A stretch of 64,000 nt of DNA from Verrucomicrobiota bacterium (GTDB lineage Bacteria; Verrucomicrobiota; Verrucomicrobiia; Opitutales; Opitutaceae), in the NCBI GenBank assembly GCA_023416735.1, contig JAEZGX010000005.1, positions 102,368 through 166,367 on the forward strand, in the 5' to 3' direction. Position numbers and translations under genes: made by a program. This document shows, piece by piece, positions 9,063 through 17,288 of the stretch. Under the pieces are notes generated by a model. It made no database searches, was not told the DNA's origin, and saw only the letters and a program-made list of their open reading frames with translations. The stretch's first letter is position 1, and each line of letters opens with the position of its first letter.

Positions 9063-9522
9063 AATCGACGTTTCGATCCTCGGCCAGCCGGTCTCCTTCG
9101 ACGCGGCGTCTGGCTTCACCCAAAATTTCCAGCTCCGCGGCGAAGATGTCGTCGTCTCCACCGACCCCGACGATCCGCGCCTGATGATCAGCATCGGCGG
9201 TCGGCGCCCCAAACCGATCAAACCCAACCCCAATCGCGCCAGCCGCCCCGTCGTCGTCACCGACGATGATGCGTCGACGCCGTCGGCCAGCGATGCAGAG
9301 ATTCAAATTTCAGTCGGCGAAGGCCCGGTCCGCATCGAACACGATCCCAACGAGAGTCTCGTTTACATCAGCATCGGAGGTTCACGGCCAAAAACCGGCA
9401 CGCGCCCCCTTCAGCCGCTTTCCGTCTGTTTCGACACCTCTGCGGGCCAATGGGAATTCCATCAATTCCGCGCGTCCCACCAGATCGTCGCCCGGCTGGC
9501 AGCTCCTGCGACCGAGGCCTGA
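9055..9522 (+). CDS. Hypothetical protein with internal duplicated motif
   Basis: A 155-residue acidic, beta-rich soluble protein without membrane segment. It carries two copies of the same pattern: EDVVVSTDPDDPRLMISIGG RRPK (near 30-52) and GPVRIEHDPNESLVYISIGG SRPK (near 90-112), separated by a proline- and aspartate-rich linker. This suggests an internal duplication of a small strand-turn-strand unit. I do not recognise the family. It overlaps the preceding membrane protein gene by 8 bp and ends 24 bp from the convergent thrC. Confidence 0.6.
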   Translation: MNKIDVSILGQPVSFDAASGFTQNFQLRGEDVVVSTDPDDPRLMISIGGRRPKPIKPNPNRASRPVVVTDDDASTPSASDAEIQISVGEGPVRIEHDPNESLVYISIGGSRPKTGTRPLQPLSVCFDTSAGQWEFHQFRASHQIVARLAAPATEA

Positions 9523-9545
9523 GTCAGCCCGACGCGAAAAGCGGC

Positions 9546-10904
9546 TCACACCGCGTGCTGGTCGATAAACGCGCGGATCGCGTCCGCGTTCGCGCGCACG
9601 CTATGCTTCACGACCGGGCGGGTTTTCAGCTCCTCGAGACTGGGATGCGTCGGCTCGATTCCGATCGCCGTTTGAATCGTCTCCGGAAACTTCGCCGCGC
9701 TCGCCGTCGATAAAACGACGCTTACCCGCTCCGAATCGATCTCTTGAAAAGCGCACGCCGTGTGTGGATCGATCACGTAACCGTGTTCTCGATACACTTT
9801 CTGGATGATCCCGGGAATTTCCGCATCCGTGCTCCTCGAGGCCGAAAACGTCGCGCGGTCGAAATTCTCGAAACGATAACTTCCGGTTTCCTTGAAGGTT
9901 TGCATCACCTCGCGCACTCGCGCCGCGTCGCGACCCACGCTGAAATACAGGAAGCGCTCGAAATTCGATGCCACCTGAATGTCCATCGACGGCGCCAGGC
10001 TCGGTTTCACGTCGCCCACCCGATACTCTCCCGTCGTGAACAAGCGGTAGAGAATATCGTTCTGGTTCGTCGCCACCTTGAAGCCGCGAATCGGCACGTT
10101 CATCTGCTGCAGCAACCAGCCCGCGAGCACGTTGCCGAAATTTCCCGTCGGCACCACGAGCTCGACATTGTCCCGATCCGCCGCCGGCACCTTCAGCCAC
10201 GCGTGGAGATAATAAACGCACTGCGCCAGCACGCGCGCCAGGTTGATCGAGTTCACCGCCGACAACCGATGCTGCGTCCGAAACGCCTGGTCCGCGAAGA
10301 TCTCCTTCAACGCCGCCTGCCCGTCGTCGAAGGTCCCATCGATCGCCAGGGCAAACACGTTGTCCGCTCCCGTGCACGCCATCTGGCGCTCCTGCAGCGG
10401 CGACACACGCCCGTCCGGATAAAGAATAAAAATCGCGGTGCCCGGCTTCCCCAGCAGACCGTGAATCGCCGCCGCACCGGTGTCGCCCGAGGTCGCGCCG
10501 AGCACGTTGATCGTTTCACGGCGGATCGCGCATTGATGCTCGTAGAGATTCCCGAGCACCTGCAGCGCAAAGTCCTTGAACGCCAGCGTCGGCCCATGCC
10601 AGAGCTCCAGCACGTGCAGCTTCGGCCCCAGCTGCTTCAGCGGCGCGATCTCCGGATGCGAAAACGTCGTGTAGGACTTCGCGACGATCTCACGCAGCTT
10701 CGCCGGCTCGATATCCGTGGCGAAGACGCGCATGAATTCGTAACACAGATCCGAATACGACAGGCCTTCGAAGCGCCCGATCTCGCGTCCGAGATTGGGC
10801 AGCTCTTCCGGCAGAAACAACCCGCCGTCCGGCGCCAACCCCGTCGCCACCGCTTCGGAAAACCGAACCGGCTGCGTCTGCCCGCGTGTGGAGATATACC
10901 TCAT
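9546..10904 (-). CDS. thrC: Threonine synthase
   Basis: A 452-residue PLP enzyme converting O-phosphohomoserine to threonine. It begins MRYISTRGQTQPVRFSEA, typical of the longer ThrC class. The PLP lysine is in HGPTLAFKDFALQ (near residue 110), and NVLGATSGDTGAAA and VPTGNFGNVLAG supply phosphate and cofactor contacts. I chose ATG 10904 because the 15 upstream codons are encoded by a low-complexity repeat (RKRTRKRT). It is the last gene of a hom-lysC-thrC run; a hairpin and tandem repeat in the 79-bp gap before it include the start codon. Confidence 0.95.
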   Translation of the reverse strand: MRYISTRGQTQPVRFSEAVATGLAPDGGLFLPEELPNLGREIGRFEGLSYSDLCYEFMRVFATDIEPAKLREIVAKSYTTFSHPEIAPLKQLGPKLHVLELWHGPTLAFKDFALQVLGNLYEHQCAIRRETINVLGATSGDTGAAAIHGLLGKPGTAIFILYPDGRVSPLQERQMACTGADNVFALAIDGTFDDGQAALKEIFADQAFRTQHRLSAVNSINLARVLAQCVYYLHAWLKVPAADRDNVELVVPTGNFGNVLAGWLLQQMNVPIRGFKVATNQNDILYRLFTTGEYRVGDVKPSLAPSMDIQVASNFERFLYFSVGRDAARVREVMQTFKETGSYRFENFDRATFSASRSTDAEIPGIIQKVYREHGYVIDPHTACAFQEIDSERVSVVLSTASAAKFPETIQTAIGIEPTHPSLEELKTRPVVKHSVRANADAIRAFIDQHAV

Positions 10905-10983
10905 CGTTCTCTTTCTCGTTCTCTTTCTCGTTCTCAGGTCGTCGTTCACTTGGGAACGACGACGAAAAAGAGAACGATCTACC
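10905..10983 (-). repeat. Foldback element with tandem words between lysC and thrC
   Basis: The whole 79-bp gap is structured. On the plus strand GTCGTCGTTC (10938-10947) and GAACGACGAC (10954-10963) form a perfect 10-bp stem with a 6-nt loop. Beyond it, gaaaaagagaacgat (10964-10978) can pair with any of three registers of the tandem word cgttctctttct (10904-10935). On the transcript the thrC ATG lies at the end of the 3' arm, so the hairpin could mask its start region. Confidence 0.7.
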
Positions 10984-12198
10984 TTACAGCTTATCCAATC
11001 CGAACGCCGCGTGCGCCACCCGCGCCGCTTCGTCGGCTTTGTCCTTGGCCAGCGCGATCGAGATTTTGATCTCCGAAGTGCTGATCAACTCGATGTTGAT
11101 CCCCGCCGCCGCCAGCGCATCGAACAACGCCGCCGCGACTCCGCTATGCGTGCGCATGCCGACGCCGACCACCGAGAGCTTCGCGATGTTTTCGTCGAAA
11201 CGCACTTCGCCGCCGATTTCCTTCAACACCGGCTCCAGCGTCTTCAACGCCTTCGCGCTCTCCGTCTGCGGCACCGTGAAGGTCAGATTCGCCACGCCCT
11301 GCCGGCCGACGTTCTGCACGATCATGTCCACGTTGATGTGCGCGTTCGCCAACGCCTTGAACACCGCCGCCGCCGTGCCCGGCTTGTCGGCAATATTGCT
11401 CACCAGCACCTTGGCCTGGTCCTTGTCGACGGCGACTCCGCGCACGGCGACTTTTTCCATATACGCGACTTCCTGTTTCACGATGGTTCCTGGGTTGTTG
11501 TTAAAAGAGGAGCGGACTTCGAAAACGACGTTGTATTTGGCGGCGAACTCCACCGAGCGCGATTGCATCACCTTCGAACCGAGCGAGGCCAGTTCGAGCA
11601 TTTCATCGTAGCTGATTTCCTGCAGCTTCTTCGCCTCTTTCACGATGCGCGGATCGGCCGTGTAAACGCCGTCAACGTCCGTGTAGATTTCGCATTTGTC
11701 GGCCTTGATCGCCGCCGCCAGCGCGATCGCCGTCAGGTCCGAACCGCCACGGCCAAGCGTTGTCACCTGCCCGCCATCGTTCACGCCCTGGAAGCCCGCG
11801 ACGATGATCACCTTCCCCGACGAGAGATCCTTTTCCAGCGCTTTCGCGTTGATGCCTTTGATCTTCGCTTTCGTGTGCACTTCGTCGGTCGAGATCCCGG
11901 CTTGCGCGCCCGTGTAGCTTACGGCGGGCACGCCCAGTCCGTGCAGCGCCATCGCCGTCAACGCGATCGTCTCCTGTTCGCCGATCGCAAGCAATTGGTC
12001 CATCTCGCGCTCGCTCGGATTCGCACAGACCGCTTTCGCGCGCGCAATGAGTTCGTTCGTCACCCCCGCTCGCGCGGAAACGACCACGACCACTTCGTTG
12101 CCTTGGTCACGCACCGCCTTGATGCGCGACGCGACATTCTTGATACGATCGACGTCACCCACCGAGGTGCCGCCGTATTTTTGAACGATACGGGCCAT
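10984..12198 (-). CDS. lysC: Aspartokinase
   Basis: A 404-residue monofunctional aspartate kinase, the first step of the lysine/threonine/methionine branch. The N-terminal kinase domain begins MARIVQKYGGTSVGDVDRI and contains FQGVNDGGQVTTLGRGGSDLTA; two ACT domains occupy roughly residues 265-404 (TKVAVRGVAVDKD-like and LSVVGVGMRTHSGVAA segments). The ATG at 12198 lies 7 bp after the hom stop, so the genes are cotranscribed. The ACT domains predict feedback control by lysine and/or threonine; which one cannot be read from sequence. Confidence 0.95.
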   Translation of the reverse strand: MARIVQKYGGTSVGDVDRIKNVASRIKAVRDQGNEVVVVVSARAGVTNELIARAKAVCANPSEREMDQLLAIGEQETIALTAMALHGLGVPAVSYTGAQAGISTDEVHTKAKIKGINAKALEKDLSSGKVIIVAGFQGVNDGGQVTTLGRGGSDLTAIALAAAIKADKCEIYTDVDGVYTADPRIVKEAKKLQEISYDEMLELASLGSKVMQSRSVEFAAKYNVVFEVRSSFNNNPGTIVKQEVAYMEKVAVRGVAVDKDQAKVLVSNIADKPGTAAAVFKALANAHINVDMIVQNVGRQGVANLTFTVPQTESAKALKTLEPVLKEIGGEVRFDENIAKLSVVGVGMRTHSGVAAALFDALAAAGINIELISTSEIKISIALAKDKADEAARVAHAAFGLDKL

Positions 12199-12205
12199 GG
12201 AAATG

Positions 12206-13537
12206 TTACTCCGAAAATTCCGCGATTCGCAGCAACAGCGGCGCCTCGAGCACCACCGGCAGCTTCCGCAAGCGCGCGATCGTCTTCGCGATCGCCGCTT
12301 CATTGCTGTCATGCGTCGTCAACACCAGCGACGCCGCATCCGGGCGGTCCGCCTGGTTCTGGATCACGCTCGCAATGCTCACGTGCTGGTCCGCCATCGC
12401 CGACGCGATCCGCGCCAGCACGCCGGGACGATCCTTCACCGTCAGCCGAATATAATACCGCCCCTTCACGCGTTCCGGCGGCGCCAACCGGCAAGCATTG
12501 CCCGGTGAAACCACCGGCTGCTCCCGACGCGCGGTCACGAACGCCCGCCGATCGTTCTTCAACAACCCCACCGCATCGACGATGTCGCTGATGACCGAAC
12601 TCGAAGTCGCGTCCTGCCCTGCGCCACGCCCGATGTAGAGCGTCGTGCCGACCACGTCGCCTTTCACCGAGACCGCGTTGAACACGCCATTCACATTCGC
12701 CACGACGTGCCCTTTGGGCAGCAAGGTCGGATGCACGCGCACGCTCAATTCATTATGCGCGAAATCCCGCGCAATGATCGCGAGCAGCTTGATGCCATAA
12801 CCAAACGCCTTCGCGTGCTCGAAGTCCGCGGGCGTCAGCCGGTCGATCCCTTCGACCAGCATCTCGTCTTCGCGCACCCAGACGCCGTGCGCCAGATACG
12901 CGAGCACCGCCGCCTTGTGCGCTGCGTCCCAACCTTTCACATCGAGCGCCTCGTCCGCCTCCGCGTAGCCGAGCCGCTTCGCCTCCGCGAGCACCGCCTG
13001 ATACGGCGTGTCGCTTTCCTGCATCTGCGTCAGGATGTAGTTACACGTCCCGTTCAAAATCCCGTAGATCAGCGGAAACCGATTCGCCACGAGCCCTTCG
13101 CGCAACGCTTTGATAATCGGAATCCCGCCCGCGACGCTCGCCTCGAACAGGAAATGTCCGCCATGCCGCCGCGCCGTCTCGAAAATCTCCGCGCCGTGTT
13201 TGCAGATCAGCGCCTTGTTCGCCGACACCACTACCTTGCCCATCGAGAGCGCTGCGAGCGTGACGTGTCGCGCCGTGTCCGTGCCGCCGATCAACTCGCA
13301 CACGATGTCAATCGAGGGATCGGACGCCACCTCGATCGGATCGTCGGTCAGCTTGCTCGCCGGCAACTTCACTACGCGCTTCTTTTTCAGATCGCGCACG
13401 GACGCCCGCGCCAGTTCCAGTCTCACGCCAAGCCGCGACTCCAGGTCCGACTTCGCGCGCGCGAAGTGCTTCCACACGCCCTGGCCCACTGTGCCCAGGC
13501 CGCAAATACCGATGCGAATTACCGCGGGAGCGCTCAT
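12206..13537 (-). CDS. hom: Homoserine dehydrogenase
   Basis: A 443-residue NAD(P)-dependent enzyme reducing aspartate semialdehyde to homoserine. The Rossmann motif GICGLGTVGQGVW is at the N-terminus; VSANKALIC and the catalytic-domain signature GILNGTCNYILTQM with LGYAEADEALDVKGWDAAHK are clear. A C-terminal ACT domain (RYYIRLTVKDRPGVLARIAS, near 360-440) indicates feedback regulation, typically by threonine. Its ATG overlaps the plsY stop by 4 bp and lysC follows after 7 bp, making plsY-hom-lysC-thrC one transcription unit in appearance. Confidence 0.96.
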   Translation of the reverse strand: MSAPAVIRIGICGLGTVGQGVWKHFARAKSDLESRLGVRLELARASVRDLKKKRVVKLPASKLTDDPIEVASDPSIDIVCELIGGTDTARHVTLAALSMGKVVVSANKALICKHGAEIFETARRHGGHFLFEASVAGGIPIIKALREGLVANRFPLIYGILNGTCNYILTQMQESDTPYQAVLAEAKRLGYAEADEALDVKGWDAAHKAAVLAYLAHGVWVREDEMLVEGIDRLTPADFEHAKAFGYGIKLLAIIARDFAHNELSVRVHPTLLPKGHVVANVNGVFNAVSVKGDVVGTTLYIGRGAGQDATSSSVISDIVDAVGLLKNDRRAFVTARREQPVVSPGNACRLAPPERVKGRYYIRLTVKDRPGVLARIASAMADQHVSIASVIQNQADRPDAASLVLTTHDSNEAAIAKTIARLRKLPVVLEAPLLLRIAEFSE

Positions 13538-14208
13538 GTCTTGGATTTATCCTTTTTCACGAATCGATTCTCCGTGCCGTTCAACAATCGCACGATGTTC
13601 GTGCGATGGCGCAGAATGACGAACGCCGCCACGGCCGCCGCCACCCCCACCAGCACACCCGACAATTTTAGGAAATACGCCGCCGCCACCAGCACCAACG
13701 CCGCCGCGATCGAGGCCAACGATACATAGCGGCTCATCAAAAACACTGCCAGCCACGCCACTCCCGCAATCAACGTCGCCAGCGGCATGAGCACGATCAA
13801 TCCGCCCATCGAAGTCGCCACGCCTTTCCCTCCGCGAAATTTCGTGAAGCACGAAAAGCTGTGGCCAAGCAACGCCGCGATCAGCCCGGTCACGCCCAGC
13901 GCCACCCAACTTGCACCCGTCACCATTCCCGCGTCCGCGAGCGCACTGTCGTCCGCCGCATAGTTGACCGTGGCCGCCGTGAAACTCAGCAGCGCCCACG
14001 AGGCCGCGAACGCGCCTTTCAACGCATCGAGCGCAAAGACCAGATTCCCCGGCCCCGCGCCCAGCACGCGCCGCACATTCGTCGCCCCGGGATTCCGACT
14101 GCCCACTTCGAAAATATTCACGCCCTTCGAGCGTGCGACGAGGTAGCCGAAAGGCAGCGAGCCCAGCAGGTATCCCAAAATAGCAGCGACGGCGTGAGGC
14201 AGCACCAT
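13534..14208 (-). CDS. plsY: Acyl-phosphate:glycerol-3-phosphate acyltransferase PlsY
   Basis: A 224-residue inner-membrane enzyme with about five transmembrane helices that transfers an acyl group from acyl phosphate to glycerol-3-phosphate. The family motifs are visible: GYLLGSLPFGYLVAR near the N-terminus, GSRNPGATNVRRVLG, and GHSFSCFTKFRGGKGVATSMG. The length matches PlsY. It overlaps hom by 4 bp, an unusual pairing of phospholipid and amino acid genes. The 98-bp gap to serA upstream contains a GTAG-headed palindrome. Confidence 0.95.
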   Translation of the reverse strand: MVLPHAVAAILGYLLGSLPFGYLVARSKGVNIFEVGSRNPGATNVRRVLGAGPGNLVFALDALKGAFAASWALLSFTAATVNYAADDSALADAGMVTGASWVALGVTGLIAALLGHSFSCFTKFRGGKGVATSMGGLIVLMPLATLIAGVAWLAVFLMSRYVSLASIAAALVLVAAAYFLKLSGVLVGVAAAVAAFVILRHRTNIVRLLNGTENRFVKKDKSKT

Positions 14209-14217
14209 GGATTATCC

Positions 14218-14241
14218 GTAGCCCGCCGCGTGCGCGGCGGG
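14218..14241. repeat. GTAG-headed GC palindrome (REP-like)
   Basis: GTAG (14218-14221) followed by CCCGCCGCG, a 2-nt spacer and CGCGGCGGG (14233-14241), a 9-bp perfect inverted repeat. It lies in the gap between serA and plsY. It shares the GTAG head and palindromic form with elements at 19093, 36727, 56284 and 63975. Confidence 0.6.
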
Positions 14242-14306
14242 ACTGCAACCTTTTGCTGCATCGCCTCGAAGCAATCGTGCAGACTGGCGGCCGAGACAGC
14301 CTTCGC

Positions 14307-15896
14307 TCATAGCTGCACGAACTTCGCCTGCTTGATCGCCGCGTGGCCCTTGATGACTTTCCGCGCCGACTCGCTCGGCTCCGTGTCAACGCGCACCACC
14401 ATGTAAGCCGTGCCGCCCGGCGTGAGCCGGCTCAGCGACATGTCGGCGATGTTGACGTTGTCCTGCCCCAGGATCGTGCCGACGTCACCCACCATGCCCG
14501 GCTTGTCGAGATTCTCGAGCACCAGCAACTTGCCTTCCGCCGCCACTTCGACTTCGCGGCCGTTGATGCTCACGATGCGCGGCTGGTTGCCCTTGCCGAT
14601 CAACGTGCCCGCCGCCGAATAAACCGTTCCATCCGGAGCGATGGCTTCGACTTGGATCAGATCCGTGTAACCCGAATCGCTCGTGGACTTGATCACTTCC
14701 GACTTCAACCCGAGCCGCTCGAGCAACACCGGCGCATTTACGAAATTCACTTCCTCGCCGCTGATCCGGCGCAAATAGCCGCGCACGATGCCGCGCGTGA
14801 TCGCGTTGGCATCGAGTTCGACAACCTTGCCCCAATACGTCACGCGCAGCGACGCGATTTGCGCCGGCGCAATCTGCTGCACCAGCGTGCCGAGTTTCGC
14901 CCCCAGATCGAGATACGGCCCCAGCACTTTCACCGTCGCCGCATCGAGCGAGGGCACGTTGACCGCGTTGCGAATCACGCCGCCGTTCAACACGTCCGCG
15001 ATCTGCTCCGCGATTTCGATACCCACCGATTCCTGTGCTTCCGCCGTCGACGCCCCCAAATGCGGCGTCAGCACCACGTTCGGCAGCGAACGCAACTCGC
15101 TGTCCTTCGCCAAGGGCTCGTCCTCGAACACATCGAGACCCGCCGCCGCCACTTTGCCCGACTTCAAACCCGCGATCAGCGCCGCTTCCTTGATGATTCC
15201 GCCGCGCGCGCAGTTGAAGAGCCGCACGCCTTTCTTGCACTTCTCCAGCGCCGCTTCGTCGATCATGTATTTCGTGTCGTCCGTCAGCGGCATGTGCACC
15301 GTGATGTAGTCCGATTGCGTCAGCAGCTCATCCAGCGTCACCGACTCAATCTGCATCGCCTTCGCCCGGCTCGGCGCGAGATAGGGATCGAACGCCAGCA
15401 CGCGCATGCCGAAGGCCTGCGCCCGCTTCGCGACTTCCGAACCGATTCGGCCCAAGCCCACGATGCCGAGCGTCTTCTTGAACAGCTCGATACCCGAAAA
15501 ACTCTTCCGATCCCACTGCCCCGCCTTCATCGAAGCCGCCGCCTGCGGCACCGGTCGCGCTCCGCAAAGCAGATGCGTGAAGGTCAGCTCCGCCGTCGCG
15601 ATCGTATTGCCCGAGGGCGTGTTCATCACGATCACCCCGCGCTGCGTCGCCGCTTCAACATCCACGTTGTCCACGCCCACGCCCGCGCGTCCCACGACTT
15701 TCAATAGCGGCGCCGCCGCCATCACCTGCGCGGTGATCTTCGTCTCCGATCGCACCGCGATCGCGTGAACGTCTTTCACCAGGTCCAGCACCTTGTCCGG
15801 CGAGGAACCATACGCCTCGATCACTTCGAAGCCCGGCTGCTGGCGCAGGTAGGCAACTCCCTTGGGCGATATCTTGTCGGCGACGAGGACTTTCAT
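14307..15896 (-). CDS. serA: D-3-phosphoglycerate dehydrogenase (long form)
   Basis: A 529-residue enzyme catalysing the first step of phosphorylated serine synthesis. The substrate and NAD domains include VGRAGVGVDNVDVEAA, the nucleotide motif GIVGLGRIGSEVAKRA (near 150), FNCARGGIIKEAAL and the catalytic HLGASTAEAQESVG histidine. It carries the extra intervening domain (about 315-450) and a C-terminal ACT domain (about 455-529), as in the long SerA of Bacillus and Mycobacterium. I chose ATG 15896 (MKVLVADKISPKG) over a start 5 codons upstream. It is first in a minus-strand run with plsY-hom-lysC-thrC, though a 98-bp gap makes cotranscription uncertain. Confidence 0.95.
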   Translation of the reverse strand: MKVLVADKISPKGVAYLRQQPGFEVIEAYGSSPDKVLDLVKDVHAIAVRSETKITAQVMAAAPLLKVVGRAGVGVDNVDVEAATQRGVIVMNTPSGNTIATAELTFTHLLCGARPVPQAAASMKAGQWDRKSFSGIELFKKTLGIVGLGRIGSEVAKRAQAFGMRVLAFDPYLAPSRAKAMQIESVTLDELLTQSDYITVHMPLTDDTKYMIDEAALEKCKKGVRLFNCARGGIIKEAALIAGLKSGKVAAAGLDVFEDEPLAKDSELRSLPNVVLTPHLGASTAEAQESVGIEIAEQIADVLNGGVIRNAVNVPSLDAATVKVLGPYLDLGAKLGTLVQQIAPAQIASLRVTYWGKVVELDANAITRGIVRGYLRRISGEEVNFVNAPVLLERLGLKSEVIKSTSDSGYTDLIQVEAIAPDGTVYSAAGTLIGKGNQPRIVSINGREVEVAAEGKLLVLENLDKPGMVGDVGTILGQDNVNIADMSLSRLTPGGTAYMVVRVDTEPSESARKVIKGHAAIKQAKFVQL

Positions 15897-16004
15897 AGGG
15901 AAAAATGTCATCGAACGAAATCCCGCGGCCCAAGCGTAGCAAGGAAAAGGTTTTGGCTATGACAGCCGCATTGCGCCGCATCGCAAAACGCTTCTTTCTG
16001 CAGC

Positions 16005-16664
16005 ATGAACACGCTCCGCCTCGCCGTCGCGTTCCTCGCGCTCACCGTTTCCGCCACCTGCGCTCTCGCCGATCCGGCTAAATGGCAGAAAGACATCGAC
16101 GCATTTACCGCCGCTGACGCCGCTCAGGCCCCCCAACCGGGCGGCATCGTTTTCGTCGGCAGTTCCTCCATCCGGATGTGGAAAACGTTGTCCGGAGACT
16201 TCCCCGGCTTTCACGTCGTCAACCGCGGCTTCGGCGGCTCGCAACTCGCCGATAGCGTCCACTTTTTCGATCAGCTCGTTCGCCCTCACGCGCCGCGCAC
16301 GGTCGTGCTCTACGCCGGCGACAACGACCTTTGGTCCGGCAAATCTCCGGAAACCCTTCTCGCCGACTTCCAGGCTTTCTGCGCCAAAGTTCACGAGGCG
16401 TTCCCCGCCGCCCGTGTCGCCTACATCGCCATCAAGCCCAGCCCCTCGCGCTGGAAAATTCGCGAGCAAATGATCCGCGCCAACGATCTCATCGCCGCCG
16501 AATGCGCCCGCGATTCCCGCCGGGTCTTCGTCGATATCTTCACGCCCATGCTCGACGCCAACGGCCAGCCCCGTCCCGAATTTTACCTGAAAGACATGCT
16601 GCACATGAACGACGCGGGCTACGACGTCTGGACCCGCGCCCTTGCCTCCGTCCTGAAACCGTGA
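16005..16664 (+). CDS. Secreted SGNH/GDSL-type hydrolase
   Basis: A 219-residue protein with a signal peptide (MNTLRLAVAFLALTVSATCALA). The esterase fold is marked by block I GGIVFVGSSSIRMWKTL (Ser nucleophile), block II NRGFGGSQLAD, block III YAGDNDLW and block V LKDMLHMNDAGYDVW with the D-x-x-H pair. This is the subfamily acting on carbohydrate esters or lipids; the substrate is unknown. Probably periplasmic. The TGA stop overlaps the GTG start of the next gene by 4 bp, so both are translated from one message. Confidence 0.85.
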   Translation: MNTLRLAVAFLALTVSATCALADPAKWQKDIDAFTAADAAQAPQPGGIVFVGSSSIRMWKTLSGDFPGFHVVNRGFGGSQLADSVHFFDQLVRPHAPRTVVLYAGDNDLWSGKSPETLLADFQAFCAKVHEAFPAARVAYIAIKPSPSRWKIREQMIRANDLIAAECARDSRRVFVDIFTPMLDANGQPRPEFYLKDMLHMNDAGYDVWTRALASVLKP

Positions 16665-17269
16665 ATACACCCGAATCCCCCGCCAACCGGCTCGTCCGCC
16701 AGATCCAGTTCATCGCGGAATGCGATCGGCTGAAGGAGGTTTTCCGCCAGACCCTCAACACGCAAAGCGGACGCGCCGAAAACGACGCCGAGCATTCCTG
16801 GGCTCTTTGCCTCTGCGTCATCGTCCTCGCCGAACACGCCAACGTCCCGAGCCTCGATGTGCTCCGTGTCCTCAAAATGGTGATACTTCACGACCTCGTC
16901 GAAATCGACGCCGGCGACACCTTCGCTTACGATACCGCCGCGATGGCCGGCCAACATGAGCGCGAAGCCCTCGCCGCCGATCGCATCTTCGGCCTCCTCC
17001 CTCCCGATCAGGCCCGTGAATTTCGCGCGCTCTGGGACGAGTTCGAAGAGAAACAAACCCCGGAGGCGAAATTCGCCTCCGCCGTCGATCGCTTCCAGCC
17101 GATGCTCCTCAACTGCCTCACCCAGGGCGCCGCCTGGAATCGTCACGGTGTCACCCATGATCGCGTCGTAGCCCGAAATCGCCACATCGCCGACGGCTGC
17201 GCCGAACTCTGGCGCTACGCGGAAAAAATGCTCGAAGACATCGTCGCCGCCGGCCACCTCGCCAGGTAG
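16661..17269 (+). CDS. HD-domain hydrolase, YfbR/HDDC2-type nucleotidase
   Basis: A 202-residue HD-domain protein. The metal ligands appear in order: EHSWALCLCVIV (His), VILHDLVEIDAGDTFAYD (HD), and KFASAVDRFQPMLLN (Asp). This pattern and length match the HD_3 family of 5'-deoxynucleotidases. The start is GTG at 16661, overlapping the upstream stop by 4 bp; the longer upstream frame is a shadow of the SGNH gene. It likely trims deoxynucleoside monophosphates; the convergent dgt gene acts on dNTPs, so the two may share a nucleotide-pool role. Confidence 0.8.
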   Translation: MNTPESPANRLVRQIQFIAECDRLKEVFRQTLNTQSGRAENDAEHSWALCLCVIVLAEHANVPSLDVLRVLKMVILHDLVEIDAGDTFAYDTAAMAGQHEREALAADRIFGLLPPDQAREFRALWDEFEEKQTPEAKFASAVDRFQPMLLNCLTQGAAWNRHGVTHDRVVARNRHIADGCAELWRYAEKMLEDIVAAGHLAR

Positions 17270-17288
17270 TGCGACCAATCGCCTCGCC

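Noticed and set aside
9744..11069. A long plus-strand frame antisense to thrC, rich in arginine and histidine
   Set aside because: It is a shadow of the minus-strand genes caused by high GC; composition is not protein-like and it crosses a gene boundary.
14343..15707. A 454-codon plus-strand frame antisense to serA
   Set aside because: Arginine/histidine-rich shadow frame; serA on the other strand has full family motifs.
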